A stretch of DNA of 64,000 bases from Ischnura elegans (Eukaryota; Arthropoda; Insecta; Odonata; Coenagrionidae): contig NC_060254.1 of assembly GCF_921293095.1 (NCBI RefSeq), positions 56,466,069 through 56,530,068 of the forward strand, written 5' to 3'. The notes below the pieces were generated by a model. It saw nothing but the letters and a program-made list of their open reading frames with translations. It was not told where the DNA came from and did no database searches. Of this stretch, positions 33,435 through 44,799 are shown piece after piece. Numbering within the stretch: the stretch's first letter is position 1; the number at the start of each line of letters is the position of its first letter. A program made the position numbers and the translations under genes.

Positions 33435-34110
33435 GAAAAATCATATCAATTTTGAGCCTTCATTTGAAGCACGTTAGCAAGAAGTTGATTAAAATGGAAA
33501 GTTGCAATGTTCAAGAAAGCATTTCTTTCCATATCTGCATAATGTTGAAATACTTTCTTCTGTATGAATGTTGTCTCTCTGACATTTACATGAACAGCCT
33601 TTCTATTCATAACTTCATGAGGTATTTAAAGGTGCTTCTTGTTTTGCTTGTGAGTTGTTGATTTATTTTTCAAAACTGCACAACTACTTAGAACACAGTA
33701 ATACATATATCTATCAGTGCCAGGAATGTGATTCTGTGCATTGTTTGAATCTGTATGCAAGGAAATCATTAGAAAAGGGAAAGAGATAGGCACTGTAAGT
33801 AGTACGTTAGAACTGGCATGTAAATGTACAAAATTTATGTCTTTTATCTGTTCATTAAAAGCCTTGTACATATATTTTATCAAGAACATTTGTCATTTAA
33901 AATATCTTGAGTAATTTTAAAAATAAATTATTGAAAGTTGAGTTTATACAATTTTTTTAAACATAATTTTGAATACAGTACCCTTCATCTAAAGAACGTT
34001 GGCAAGAAGTGGATTAAATAGAAATTTGCAATGTTCAATTAAAGCACCTCTTTTCGTGAAAAAATTTTATCGGTGTGAATTAATGTTGAAATGCATTTTT
34101 TTGAATGAAT
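33435..34110. repeat. Diverged direct repeat pair
   Basis: About 130 bp at 33435-33585 (AGCAAGAAGTTGATTAAAAT, TTGCAATGTTCAA, AATGTTGAAAT) recur at about 33985-34110. The spacing is about 550 bp. No terminal structure seen. Confidence 0.45.
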
Positions 34111-34114
34111 GTGG

Positions 34115-34384
34115 TTTTGGGGAATAAATCCCCCCCAGAGCTCAGAGAAAATTTTTATTTCAATCCATTTTACTTAATTGGATTGATATTACTAATATTA
34201 TAGTGTAAGGACTAATAAAATATCCCTCAGAAAGCCCCGTAAAACTCACCATTTATCTTAAAATTCCGCAATTAATTAGTTTCGCACCTACCGCTTATCC
34301 TGGTGGGTATTCCATACCCCCACACACCCTGGTATTAGTTGCACCTAAACCCCCCCAGCCTTAATTCCTAGCTTCGCTCCTGCG
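34115..34384. mobile_element. hAT-type element (same family as 4610), left-truncated
   Basis: The body with CCCCCCAGAGCTCAGAGAAA, ATATCCCTCAGAAAGCC and CGCACCTACCGCTTATCC, and the right end CTTCGCTCCTG, matches the 4610-5484 element without the Spy insertion. The left terminus is lost. Confidence 0.6.
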
Positions 34385-35369
34385 GTTTAGAGTTGGGAGA
34401 ATGGACATTTATGTGCTTAATTAAGATGATGTCTACTTCCCACCCAATCTACCTTTTTTTAGTGACATATTACTCAATTAAAACTTAAGCTATCCTATTG
34501 AAATTGTCATTGTTTAGTCCATTTATCTTCATAATTTCTCTGAGTGGCACAACATTTCAAATGACTTCTATGCTTCTGAGTCACTGTGCAATATGGGTTC
34601 TGCTACTGTAACTCTGGCTGTTACTCAATCCCTCAAAAACTATCTCGATAATGAAAAACAAGTTTTGCAGGAAGACACTCAACATATTCCTTTCTCACAT
34701 ACACTTTAGAGCAAAGGCTTTAGGGCCCACAAGGACCTATCATTGCTCAATATGAACCTGTAAGAGAATCTTTTCTTGTTAAACCCTGAAGTGCTGAATG
34801 TCTGGTAAAGCTGATGAGCATTTTCATTCGCAGAAGACCTAATGTCTGGTGTGGATGGCAAGGATTTTTCATCACAAACATCCAAACGTTGGTGTGGGGG
34901 AGGGAAGTGATTGCTGCAATGGCAGCGATTGTCAGATGCATGAAGTGCCTGCCTGAAACCCAGCTTCGCGAAACCTTAGGGCCATTCCTAGGCAATTAAG
35001 TGAGACTCCCCCACTCATTTATGATACTCCTAGCTGTAAGAATCTGTTGTGAAGTGGTTATATTGTCAATGGTATTCGTGATAAAACATTTTGCTGCATA
35101 CTGCAATTTTTTTTCTTTGAAATGAATCCTTCGTTTTGTTCTGTGCGTAAGCAATTTTTAAAGGAAATTTTAGCATTACTAATAACATTTGGAGTAGAAG
35201 TCTTAGTATCTAGTGTTCACTAACTTTGTTCTTATCAACGCTAGTAATCAGATTAAAATTCTGCTATGCTTAAAAAATTGCTATAGTATTAGTTGTTAGT
35301 ATTGCTATAGAGTATATTATTGACAATCAAGGGCAATATGTATATGGTTTAAAAAAACACTGGTAACAC
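34385..35369. other. Intergenic, unrecognised open frames on both strands
   Basis: At 34747-34999 both strands are open for 60-80 codons in a GC-richer patch containing TTGGTGTGGGGGAGGG. A TTAAACCCTGAAGTGCTG motif at about 34779 resembles a piggyBac-type terminus but no matching end was found. The rest is AT-rich. Confidence 0.3.
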
Positions 35370-35584
35370 AACAAGTTGACCATGAACTTGTGGTAAGAAA
35401 GGGTTGGAGGGTCTAGTCCAGTGGCTGGGATAAGCCCCAAGTCAGGTCCCAAATCGGCGGAATGAGAATACCATGGGAATTCCACCCAAAAAGAGAGCTC
35501 TGAACAGAGAGGTTAAAATTATTCCTATGCTACCCTTAGCATGGAAAAATTTTCTCTCCTAAGTGCTGGCAGGAAAGGATTAAA
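35370..35584. mobile_element. Fragment related to the right half of the 12820 piggyBac-like element
   Basis: The order GTTGACCA..GAACTTGTGG, GGGTCTAGTCCA, GGGGATAAG..CCC and a terminal GGCAGGAAAGGATTAA parallels 13375-13606. Similarity is weak; left end not found. Confidence 0.35.
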
Positions 35585-35669
35585 AGGTACTGATATGATT
35601 GTGCATGCATCAATTTTGGGGGTCATTATGAGTTAGCCAGGGATTGGATTTGGAGGGGTGTATTGGACC

Positions 35670-35973
35670 TGTGGTGCAGCGAGGGCGGGGTTTTGGGGGA
35701 TAAAACCCCCCCCCCCCAGAGCTCATGGAAATTTTTAAGTAAATCTATTTTACTTAATTTGATTAATATTTCTTATAGAATAGTGCAAGGATTAGTGAAA
35801 TATCCCTCAGAAGACCGTAAAAATCACCATTTTGAAGCATTTATCTTAAATTTTTTCCGGCGGAAGGCCTTCGCACCTACCACTTACCCTGGCGGGCATG
35901 CGATACCCCCACACCCCGAAGTATTAGTTGCGCCTAAATCACCCCCTAGCCTTAATTCTTAGCTGTGCCCCTG
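35670..35973. mobile_element. hAT-type element (same family as 4610), uninterrupted
   Basis: It runs from CTGTGGTGCAGCGAGG to GCTGTGCCCCTG, with the family body between. It lacks a Spy insertion, so it shows the normal layout of the family. No matching 8-bp flanks remain. Confidence 0.6.
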
Positions 35974-36880
35974 GTCGCAGGTGCATATTTGCCAGCTTTG
36001 AGGTTTTTTTTTCTTGTAACTCATCTGACCTTCCTTTCTACCGCATTCTACGCATTAATTGCGATTTCGGACCAGAGCAAACAACCCCATTCATGCAATA
36101 TATGGTTCAGTTCAGAGGGAAGTGTATAATTCTCTGCATGAGGTTGAAATAAATGTAAATATTAGTGCCTGGCAAAGATGTGTTAAAACACTTAATCTAT
36201 GTTCAAACTGATTGTTACTCGCTCTAATAAAAAGAATTTTTAGATGTTTTAGAAAAATGGCCTTTTTTGGAAATTTAGATATTTAGGTTATAAATAGTAT
36301 ATTTTGTTGAATCGTTACCCTGATGGTAGAATATCAGAAACGATAAAATTAAACATGGGTATTTTTTGGTATTTATACCTTAGTGTTGATTAGCTCGAAA
36401 AATTTATGATATGATGTTTGAAGGAGGAATTATATTTGCTTCCCAGTATTTTTTCCAACTAAAAAAGCGAGGTCAAATTTCAAGGTTTCTCTTCTTTTTA
36501 GAACTGCTTCGTTTGTGTGTAATTTTGTTAGTTTTTCGTTTGTGTCGAGTACTACCGTCTAAATGTTTTAGTTAAGTTGGATTTCACCTGCCGCTGTTTG
36601 AAACCTGCGCTCGTTACCCGCGGATTTTCAAGAGTCCCACAACACCTCGAACGGTAGAGTCAGCAGGTCAGCATTCGTTAGGAAGTGCTGCTCTCAGCGG
36701 AAAAATAAAAAAATACATCAGGCTGGTGTGGCGCGTATATTGGTGTTTTATAAATGACGTTCAGGTACGCCGTTCGTGAATTTCTGAAGGTAGTCCAATG
36801 GTTAAGACATTTCTTCCTCTCTCGGAAATAGTAAAGGCATTATATTGTTTAAAATTTGTATTTAACTAGTCGATTGCCTT
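35974..36880. other. Intergenic, no gene seen
   Basis: AT-rich. The short frame at 35928-36152 overlaps the hAT end and is not coding. Nothing else recognised. Confidence 0.35.
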
Positions 36881-36884
36881 CAAG

Positions 36885-37430
36885 TTACCCAGATGTTAGA
36901 AACTAGGAGGCTGCGCGCTAGGCTTAGATTGCTTGGTATTAACCTAAAGGCAACAGATGAAGTGAGGTACTTGAGTTATGATAACTTCGAACCTCTCGTG
37001 GGGAACAAATATGAGGAATGTATTTAAATTATAATAATAAATGTAGGTAAATTTAATGAAGGTAGAGCTGCTAAGAAGTTAGGATTCGTCAAGCGCATTG
37101 TGGGAAGATTTTCGGTTGAGAAAGTAAAAGAAAGGATTTATTTCGCATTCGTCCGACCACACCTTGAATATGCAGCGAGCGTGGGATATGGTATCTAGTG
37201 TAGAAAGACTTAATCCATGAACTGAATAAAATTCAAAGGAAAGCGGCGCAATTCGTGAAAAACTGCTACGGGCGTACAGACAGCGGTACCTACCCAGATG
37301 TTAAGCGAATTAGGCTGGCAGCCGCTGGAGACTCGGAGGCTGCGCGCTATAATATAGGCATAGATTGCTGGAACAATTGAAAAAAGATATCTTTGCGAGC
37401 GACACGGCGAAGATCACTTAGAGATCTATT
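36885..37430 (+). mobile_element. CR1/Jockey-like LINE, C-terminal RT fragments
   Basis: Translated pieces read KKLGFVKRIVGRFSVEKVKE, FVRPHLEYAASV, LNKIQRKAA and FVKNCYGRTDS, then a decayed LxxLGWQPLETRRLRA block. These are familiar post-RT blocks of insect CR1/Jockey-type LINEs. The last block also occurs upstream at 36885-36940, so two fragments or a rearrangement are present. Stops and shifts throughout. Confidence 0.7.
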
Positions 37431-38349
37431 ATATTAGATGGATGGCATTTCAAGGGCAATACTCCGTCTGTTGGATGGGACATATATCCATTTTCCCCTG
37501 GGCGCTTTTCGTACAGAACAGGCGAACAGGGTTTCTCTCTACACATTCCTCCACGCCTTTACCGATCGCGGAAATTACCCTAGTGTCGATCGCCGCCACC
37601 AAATACCCACCTATAAGTTGATTACACAATCACAGAGTATCGAAATGCTATCGGGATTTTTGTAATTTTTCCTTATCTTCCATTTCATGATGCAACTAAT
37701 AACATCTACCCCTTTCGCTGAAATAACGGGTCCTGCTCTTCATTAACTTCCGATGACAAATCGCGCAATAAAGTGTGCAGCTTGCTATCAGATATTCATA
37801 ATTTTAGCACTATTTAGCGGAAAAATATAAATATTTTAAAGTTTAACAATGTTAAAAAATCCATAATGAACATAAAAAAAACTCATATTTCATGATTAGT
37901 GATACGTGAAAATCGCATATGCGATAAATACGATATTGATGCGATACACGTGAATAAATGCGATATAGGCACGATGACTGGACTTTTATGATATTTAAAC
38001 CGCAAATTTGCCTCTTCGATGGCGAAATTCGCAAATTTAGTGCCTAGCCCGCCTCTCTCTACGCCACTGGACGTTGGGCCTTACTGTTTCTTAGATGGTA
38101 TTTTCATCGGCAGCTACTTGAGAGGTTGAGAGAGAACTCTGGTAGATTCTGCGAGTTAAGCAAATATTTCTTGCCTTCTGCCTAGAAAAAAACTGAGTTT
38201 GGTAATGCTGAACACCACACAATCTGGACAGAGGTTTACAGAGAGGTTTTTCAGCCAGTAAAATCTAGTTGTGACTGACAGACGCAACCGGTTGAAGGAA
38301 GAGAGTTTTGAAACTAGTTCAATGTTGATGTTCAACTAGCGTAAATGAT
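37431..38349. other. Intergenic, no gene seen
   Basis: The 75-codon frame at 37438-37665 follows directly on the LINE remnant and has no recognisable domain. CGATATTGATGCGATACACG-like near-repeats occur at 37915-37980 (GCGATA words). Otherwise featureless. Confidence 0.3.
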
Positions 38350-38352
38350 ATT

Positions 38353-38547
38353 GGGTGATTTCAATTCATTGACACGCGTCGACACAAGTCGACTTGCGTC
38401 GCGGTTTTCGTGTTCCATTCTGTGTGTGTCGCTGACTGTTGTGACACAAGTCAACAAACGGTAACGCACAGGAATTGGAGGGTTATAAAGGAAGTTTTCG
38501 TGAGTCGACACTAGTCGACGCGCGAGTCGCATGAATGGAAAGCACCC
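38353..38547. mobile_element. 195-bp MITE with 3-bp ATT duplication
   Basis: The left end GGGTGATTTCAATTCAT and right end ATGAATGGAAAGCACCC are inverted copies, with GACGCGTCGACACAAGTCGA and GTCGACACTAGTCGACGCGC just inside. ATT flanks both sides (38350-38352, 38548-38550). The right flank CAGGCTACTAATATCAATT recurs at about 38627 after GATATT, giving an unoccupied sister site with one ATT. Confidence 0.65.
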
Positions 38548-38550
38548 ATT

Positions 38551-39150
38551 CAGGCTACTAATATCAATTTTGATTATTTACTTTATGCCTTATTCCTTAA
38601 TTAAGTGTTGTTGTCAATGATATTCAGGCTACTAATATCAATTATAATTATATTATCAGTATTTTTTTCAAATACTGTGTTTCATCACACTTTGTCGTCA
38701 ACTACTAATGCTACAATATGAAAATCCAGAAAAAATAGATGCTACAAAATGCTAGAAACTATAATTAAAAGTGCTATAAAATTAAAATGAAAATGCTATT
38801 TTAGCGTATCTCTATTCATGATACATGGTGTAATGATTGAAATGATTTAATTAGTAGCGGGTACTGAAAAAAACTCGAGGGAGGGGGGGCAAAATATATC
38901 TTAAGTTACCTTTACTTTTATCACGATCACGATAAAAATAATCAAGTCACACGCAAAATTAGAGAAAGTTTTAATTAAAGTGATTATACGCATATACAAG
39001 ACAATATCATCTTATGATATAAAAGCATACAATGAGGAACTTGCATGGGTCGTAGATTGCTCTAAAAACTATTTTGAATAAGTCAAATGGATACATTAGC
39101 TCGCAAAAATACCTTCAGTTTCTCCATTCAACATCAAAAGAAATAAAAAA
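38551..39150. other. Intergenic, AT-rich
   Basis: It contains a partial tandem repeat (ATTCAGGCTACTAATATCAA at 38548 and 38625). No gene or other element recognised. Confidence 0.35.
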
Positions 39151-39179
39151 ATTGCATTTAAAATCGAGAAAAATTTCTC

Positions 39180-40985
39180 TGAGCCGACCACTGCGCGAAG
39201 ACACCCGAGCGTTGCCGAGGCCAGGCGTGACGTCATAGGTGCCTAAACAACCGTTGGGAGTAGGGAAATACGCTGAGCGCATGGTGTAAAATTTGTTTTG
39301 AGGGAGTATTTAGCCGCTCATCGTCACTTTATTTTGTTCTGTTATTCTTGGGAAAGTTTTCCTATTGCTATTGTGCCTAGATTATTACTTGGGATATTAA
39401 TAATGCGGCATCGGGATGATGAAGTACAAGCGTTTCACTTCGTGTGTTTTGGTTATCAGAAAAATGGATGATAACGTTGCCACTCGTTCGAATAGTACAC
39501 CTGAAATTCATCTACGTCTACATAATACCCCGCAAGCCGCCTAAAAGGCGAGTGGCATGGGGTGTTAGGACACCAGCCTTTTTTTAGAACACCAAAAATT
39601 GATGCCACGACCCTCATGGAATTTGTTAAGACAAATTATTGCTATACGTCGGCGGCAAATCGAGTTGTAAAAGAAACTTGTAATACTGGAGGATAACGAT
39701 CGTAAGCTGTGCTGTTGACATTAGAGTAAGCTGTGCTGTTGAATTTGGCAACGCCGGATTAACGGAGAAGGTAGTCCTATCCGTCCTACGGTACGAATTC
39801 ACAGCAAAACAGTCTGCACACAATCCACATGTGAGATCGCGAATCGGTTCCGCTGCCAACACACACACAAGCTACAACCTATTTCAATAATATAGGTAAA
39901 TCCATAAACAATATACTAGCATATACCATAATAATATAGTGGGAAATAGGCAAATACTCTTATCAAAAACTGGATGTCACTATCACATTCTTATATTCAT
40001 CACGTACAACTTACAATAACAGAACTCGTTATGATGAATACAACTATTTATTCACTGATTTAAACCCTTAAATTATCCCACACAAGTGACACAGGTGACA
40101 TTTCTCACTACTATTCGTTGAAATAATGGAATAACAAACTTCACACACAGTTTTTATTTCAATAGCGTGATCGTGAAATGTCATATCTACGGTGAACAAC
40201 GGAGATTAGCACGCCACTGACAATTTCTACACTACTGTTAGACATTTATCGATAGCGTAGTAGCACTTTTTACAATTCAATCACGATGGAACACTGATAA
40301 CTCATGGCCGATATTTTTCAACATTGTCAAACTTTGTGCATTACAACCACTGGCACTGTGATTATTAGCAGTAGCTAAACGGGAGATGTCACGTTGAAAA
40401 CAACACTATTTTGGCACAAAAATGTTCCTAGATGTCTCCAATCAGCGAGCAAAAGTTGCATTGACTGGAATTCACCCCATAATACAAGCACAGACAGTCC
40501 TAAACGACGAATTCTCCGGTACCTACGAATAAACGGATGAAGTTATTGTATATAAAAGCTAAGCGGACATTAGTAAACATCAAAATCGTTCTAATTACAT
40601 ACTTAAATGAATGATATGCCGTCGATAACATCAACTTACAATTAACGTATCCCCTTTCCAATGGCCGTGGCTCAGACTCCTACAACGATGTTATTTAGGT
40701 ATTATCAAATTTTTGGTTTAACTGCTCCAGTTTTATATTTTATGCCCTTACTCAGATATTAATATTATAAATAATGCAAAATACGAGGGCTTCCGAGCCT
40801 CTACCGTCGGATATTTATCTTTAAATATAATATAATCAACACGTCTAACAAACGAAGCTCTCACAACTGCTGGCAACTATTACAAACAATCACAACAATA
40901 GCTTCGCGTGATGTTTAGGCACCTTTGACGTCATCGAGGCTTCGTCGGCAGTGGCTTGGGGGGTGAGGGAGTTTTTCCCGCGCTT
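39180..40985. mobile_element. Possible large TIR element (inverted TGACGTCA-AGGTGCCTAAACA motif)
   Basis: CACTGCGCGAAG...GGCGTGACGTCATAGGTGCC, then TAAACA, at 39197-39250 has an inverted counterpart at 40912-40955 (TGTTTAGGCACCTTTGACGTCA and CGTCGGCAGTG). The roughly 1.7 kb between has no intact gene. A hairpin-module copy lies at 39504-39580. The arms match only in part, so this is tentative. Confidence 0.35.
39504..39580 (+). repeat. Hairpin repeat module, copy B
   Basis: CTACATAATACCCCGCAAGC then CGCCTAAAAGGCGAGTGGC and ATGGGGTGTTAGGACACC. The arms CCCCGC/ATGGGG and GCCGCC/GGCG pair. It matches the modules at 29582 and 60869. Confidence 0.5.
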
Positions 40986-41198
40986 TAAAATTCGTAATAT
41001 TTATCATTAAATATCTCGCGAAGGAAAACTCAGATTTACATGCGGTTTCCTTTGTTGTATTCAGAAAATAATTTTCTGTCCGCCTATGAAATAAAAAAAA
41101 TTCATGCAAGTTCCCCATTGTGGTTATGCAATGTTTGGCAATATGAGCGGCCCCGCAATGGGGGGGGGGGGGGGGCACCATATGTATCCGCCACTGGA
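40951..41198. mobile_element. Probable hAT-type element with long G run
   Basis: GGCAGTGGCTTGGGGGG on the left and a 17-base G run then ATCCGCCACTG on the right resemble the terminal layout of the other CAGTGGC elements. No 8-bp duplication could be matched. Confidence 0.4.
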
Positions 41199-41571
41199 CT
41201 GAATACGAGTGGCGATAGCTGTGTTCTCGATGTTCTAACAGAAAGAGGGTTCGTTTCAAAATGAAACAATAAGCGCAATAATATGTAGAACGATATATAA
41301 TGGTAATAACTTTCTATTTCAGTGTTCTATGTTGATTACAAACTACAGAATTTAATTTCATTGCCTACCATTCCATTTAAAAAGAACCACAGAAATAATA
41401 AGTAGGAGCACGATAATAAAAAAAACGAAGTTGAAATGGAAGAGGTGAAAATAGTATGAGATAAGATATGGATCTGACTGAGCGAATAGAGATAGATTTG
41501 ATCAGCAAAATGTGGAAAAATCGGGGTGCGCAACCAAACGCGAAGGTCATATCACTGAACATCACTACTTC

Positions 41572-41800
41572 CAGTGGCGTAACTATGGGGGGATGTATCC
41601 CTCCAAAAGCCTCAGAGAAATCAAAAAATTATTTATATAAAAATCTTTTATGGATTTTATATATAGTAACTGCATCTGCTTTAATTAAATTTTAAGTGCC
41701 AAAATGACGTAAAATGCATTTTCAGGCATGTTATTTTTCAAAATATTTCCTGAACTCCCCGTTTCCTGGGGGGTAGACCCCACTAACCCCCTAAGGCCGC
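41572..41800. mobile_element. hAT-type element (CAGTGGCGTAAC group), right end decayed
   Basis: The left end CAGTGGCGTAACTATGGGG and the body (AACTGCATCTGCTTTAATTA, then AAATGACGTAAAATGCATTT) match the 6196 and 46449 elements. The right terminus is not recognisable. Confidence 0.55.
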
Positions 41801-42215
41801 CTATATCTGGCGCCGCAACAATACTTTCGTTCACCTTGGAAACCGGTAAAACGTAGCCGTACGGTGACATTTTATCAATTGGATTTTCCAAGCGATAGAA
41901 AGCGGATGCGATAGCATATTGTGGTGTTATAAACGAAGTTTAAACGCACTGGTTCCAGTAAAAATCAGCCACAATGAATAATACATCAATCACTTGAGTA
42001 GCAGAGGAAGAAAATAGTCATCTCGCAGGGATTTGCAGTGAGCTACAGCCGGCGGAGTTCCAACTTCGACCAGAGCAGAGTTCGAAAATAACTCCTGCAA
42101 ATAAGATATTGCATTTATTTCCTGCTATTGAATCTCACAATCGATTCCATTCAGTGGATTTGGAGTTGATACCAAAGAGCAGATCTCGCCATCTATATTT
42201 TCCGCCACGTACATC

Positions 42216-42674
42216 ATGGAACGGATTTTAAAGAGAGTTGCATCGAGCATCTCTGAAAGTGTGCTGGGCAACAGCCTGGAGGAGAGGCTGGATTATGAGT
42301 ATACTGTCCACCTGGAGCACATTCAACCGAACTTGAATGGAATGCCCAACGAGCTTCTCAATCAGGCAGAAAAATTTTTGATTTACCTGGTCGGAGTGAC
42401 TACCAAAAGCCTGGAAGAAAAGGAGAGGCGAAACATCAACCTGTTCGTTCTCCTCACTAACATGGCATCTGGAACTCTCACGGGTATACACAAGAACACG
42501 AATCCCCCAAAACCAGGAGAACCAATGCCTCCGCGTCCGAGAATGCACTTCGACGACACTGAGGAGGAATCGCTGATCGCGGAAGTCATTGGATAAGACC
42601 TGAGCGATGCTTTGTGCTCAGAACTCAACGAAGAAGAAGGTGATGGTGCAAATTCGGCCAAAAGAGGGCGTGTT
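42216..42674 (+). pseudogene. Unrecognised ORF, coding-like, with an in-frame stop
   Basis: An ATG in good context (ATCATGG) opens 126 codons starting MERILKRVASSISESV and including HLEHIQPNLNGMPNELLN, LVGVTTKSLEEKERRNIN and MASGTLTGIHKN, with a proline-rich and then acidic end. A TAA at 42594-42596 is followed in the same frame by 26 codons ending NSAKRGRV and TAA (42672-42674), which look like a continuation with a basic nuclear-signal-like tail. I do not recognise the family. The frame also runs open upstream to about 42132. It may be a host gene or a retrocopy that acquired a stop, or an accessory ORF of a transposon. No introns or poly(A) tail are evident. Confidence 0.4.
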
Positions 42675-42679
42675 TAAGA

Positions 42680-44110
42680 GCATCCAGTGACAGCAAGAGC
42701 GTCCAGATAACTCCCCTTAATACATGGTTCTCCTAAAATCGAATAAATGAACAGGAAAATACAATGAAGTTACCAACTCGTGGAAACTGGGTGACAAATT
42801 TCGTGTTTTCTTACATTGAACTTAAAAGAGAAAAAAATACATGTGAAGGATGTTTTGGTCGAAGCCTATCTTAATTTTCTATTAAAAAAATTCTTTCAAT
42901 GAGTTTCGACTTTCTGTGTGAACGACACCATTCAAAATTTAATTCTCTTAGTACATTAGAGATAAGTTAAACATTATCCATAACAGTATGTTATCTTTTT
43001 TCACACACGAATCGCATGGATTACGGCAATGCATGTTGGGAAGGTGGAGAGAGAAGACATCATTCCCTCACTATTGTCGTTCATCCATGGAGGAATGAAA
43101 CCAGTACCAACGCAGAACTGGATATCTGGGAGGAATGTTAGCTGGTGAAACTCAGCTGCGAGGAACACAGCGGAGAGGTACATCAGATATGGCTTCCGAT
43201 ATCCAAGAGTACGAATAAATGGTACACGAATTGAAAATGCTTGAGAAGAAGAGGAACTCCTTGATAAGGGCATACAACTAAGGGCTGATTCACTGTTATT
43301 ATGTCACAATAGGTGATCAAGTTCCAAATTATATTCCTTTGCTCTTTGTAAAATCGAAATTGGTTAGTTGTCACGCATCCTGTTCATACAATGGTATGAA
43401 CAATTGTGTGAGAGCAGTAGGTCTTTCACAATTAACTATACTAGCTTAAATAATACTAATCGAACGCTTTCATTTCGGTGAGTTTTCAATTCTGTGTGTT
43501 AATGTGATTTTTCCCTGGATGGCGAAATCGTCCTACATATCACGATGCATGTCGCCAAAGGCATCGTCACAATATCACTATGGCATGCCAAAACCAATTT
43601 ATATTTCATTGAATGTACCTAGGGATTCATTAAAATTTGATAACGTGGTAGGCATCTAATTGCATTGCATTATAATTTTTTTACCCTTATTCTCCCATTG
43701 ATCTCCATAGATTATATATTCCACTGAATTTCATTATTTGAATAACATCCACTACGCGTTAATTTTTTATCAACGACCCAGAGCTGTTTGCTAATTATTT
43801 GTCCAGGTTTCTTGTTTTTAATTATTGCCACCATAAATCTCTATTTATGCCAAATTAAGTTAGAATGACGCGACCAATATCCATATACTAGTTCAGGGAT
43901 GGCGAAAATGACGGCTCAAACTATTACTCTCCCAAGTAATAATTTTCAGAGATGGCAGGGATGATCACAGTCCGTATTTCCATCATTTTTTTCCATTGAG
44001 TTTGCCATCACTGAACACTTATGTGGAATCAACCAAAGTATTTTTTTTTCAATCGAATACATCGAAAATTTAGGAAAAACACGCAAAAATAGCGCGAGAA
44101 TTTCGTATTT
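42680..44110. other. Intergenic, no gene seen
   Basis: AT-rich sequence with short frames (43001-43273, 43183-43374) lacking domains. Nothing recognised. Confidence 0.35.
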
Positions 44111-44289
44111 GTAGCCGTGTGGCGCTGGCCAGAACGCCCCAATCCATCACCATACAGTTATATGAAGAGTGGTAGTGCTGCGTCTAAGCTCGTGCCTTAT
44201 GGAAGTCTTGGGACGCCGCACGAGCATGCGCAGTGCGACGTATCTATTGAGTTGACATCGCCGCACCGGCCGGCGCGGCGCGGCGATTT

Positions 44290-44620
44290 TCATCATTTAA
44301 TTCATTGTACGAAGTGTAACGTAATTATTGGAACTGAAAGGTGGCTAATAGACGATGCTTCAGGCATTGAGATCTTCCCAAAATCGTTCACCGTTTATCG
44401 GAAAGATAGAATTAATCGAGCTGGAGGCGGAGTATTTATAGCTGTAAAGAATTCAATCGTCAGCGGTGACCGTAACTTAGACCAGCGTTGAATCTGTGTG
44501 GTGCTCAATTAAATGCCCAAAATCCAAAACAATATTAATATGCTCGTATTACAGACCTCCCAACTCGGATATAACATCAGTGTTGGATTTTGAAACCCAT
44601 ATAAAGTTATTGTTTATGTT
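44290..44620 (+). mobile_element. LINE endonuclease fragment (CR1/Jockey-like)
   Basis: The frame at 44299-44490 reads VIIGTERWL, EIFPKSFTVYRKDR and AGGGVFIAVKNSIVS, the front half of an AP-endonuclease domain. Shifted frames continue with a decayed YRPPNSD block near 44550. It is truncated at both sides and runs into a hAT-type element. The GC-rich sequence just upstream (GCACCGGCCGGCGCGGC) is not LINE-like. Confidence 0.7.
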
Positions 44621-44795
44621 TGACATGTAATAACTGCATCTGCTTAAAGTTAAATATTAAGAGCCAAAATTACGTAAATATGTTTTTTCAGGCATGAGAA
44701 TTTTCAAAAATTTGCCGTTGACTCCTTCACCCCCCCCCCCGTTGCCATCCCAGGCTATCCCATTCCCCCAAAGCATATTCCTAGTTACGCCACTG
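44620..44795. mobile_element. hAT-type element, right half
   Basis: AACTGCATCTGCTTAAAGTT, a C run and a terminal CTAGTTACGCCACTG match the 6196/46449 group. The left half is missing. Confidence 0.5.
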
Positions 44796-44799
44796 CTGT

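Noticed and set aside
41161-41177. G runs (also 46485-46503, 48697-48706) as functional G-quadruplex or switch signals
   Set aside because: They lie at equivalent places inside hAT-type repeats and are a family trait rather than separate signals.
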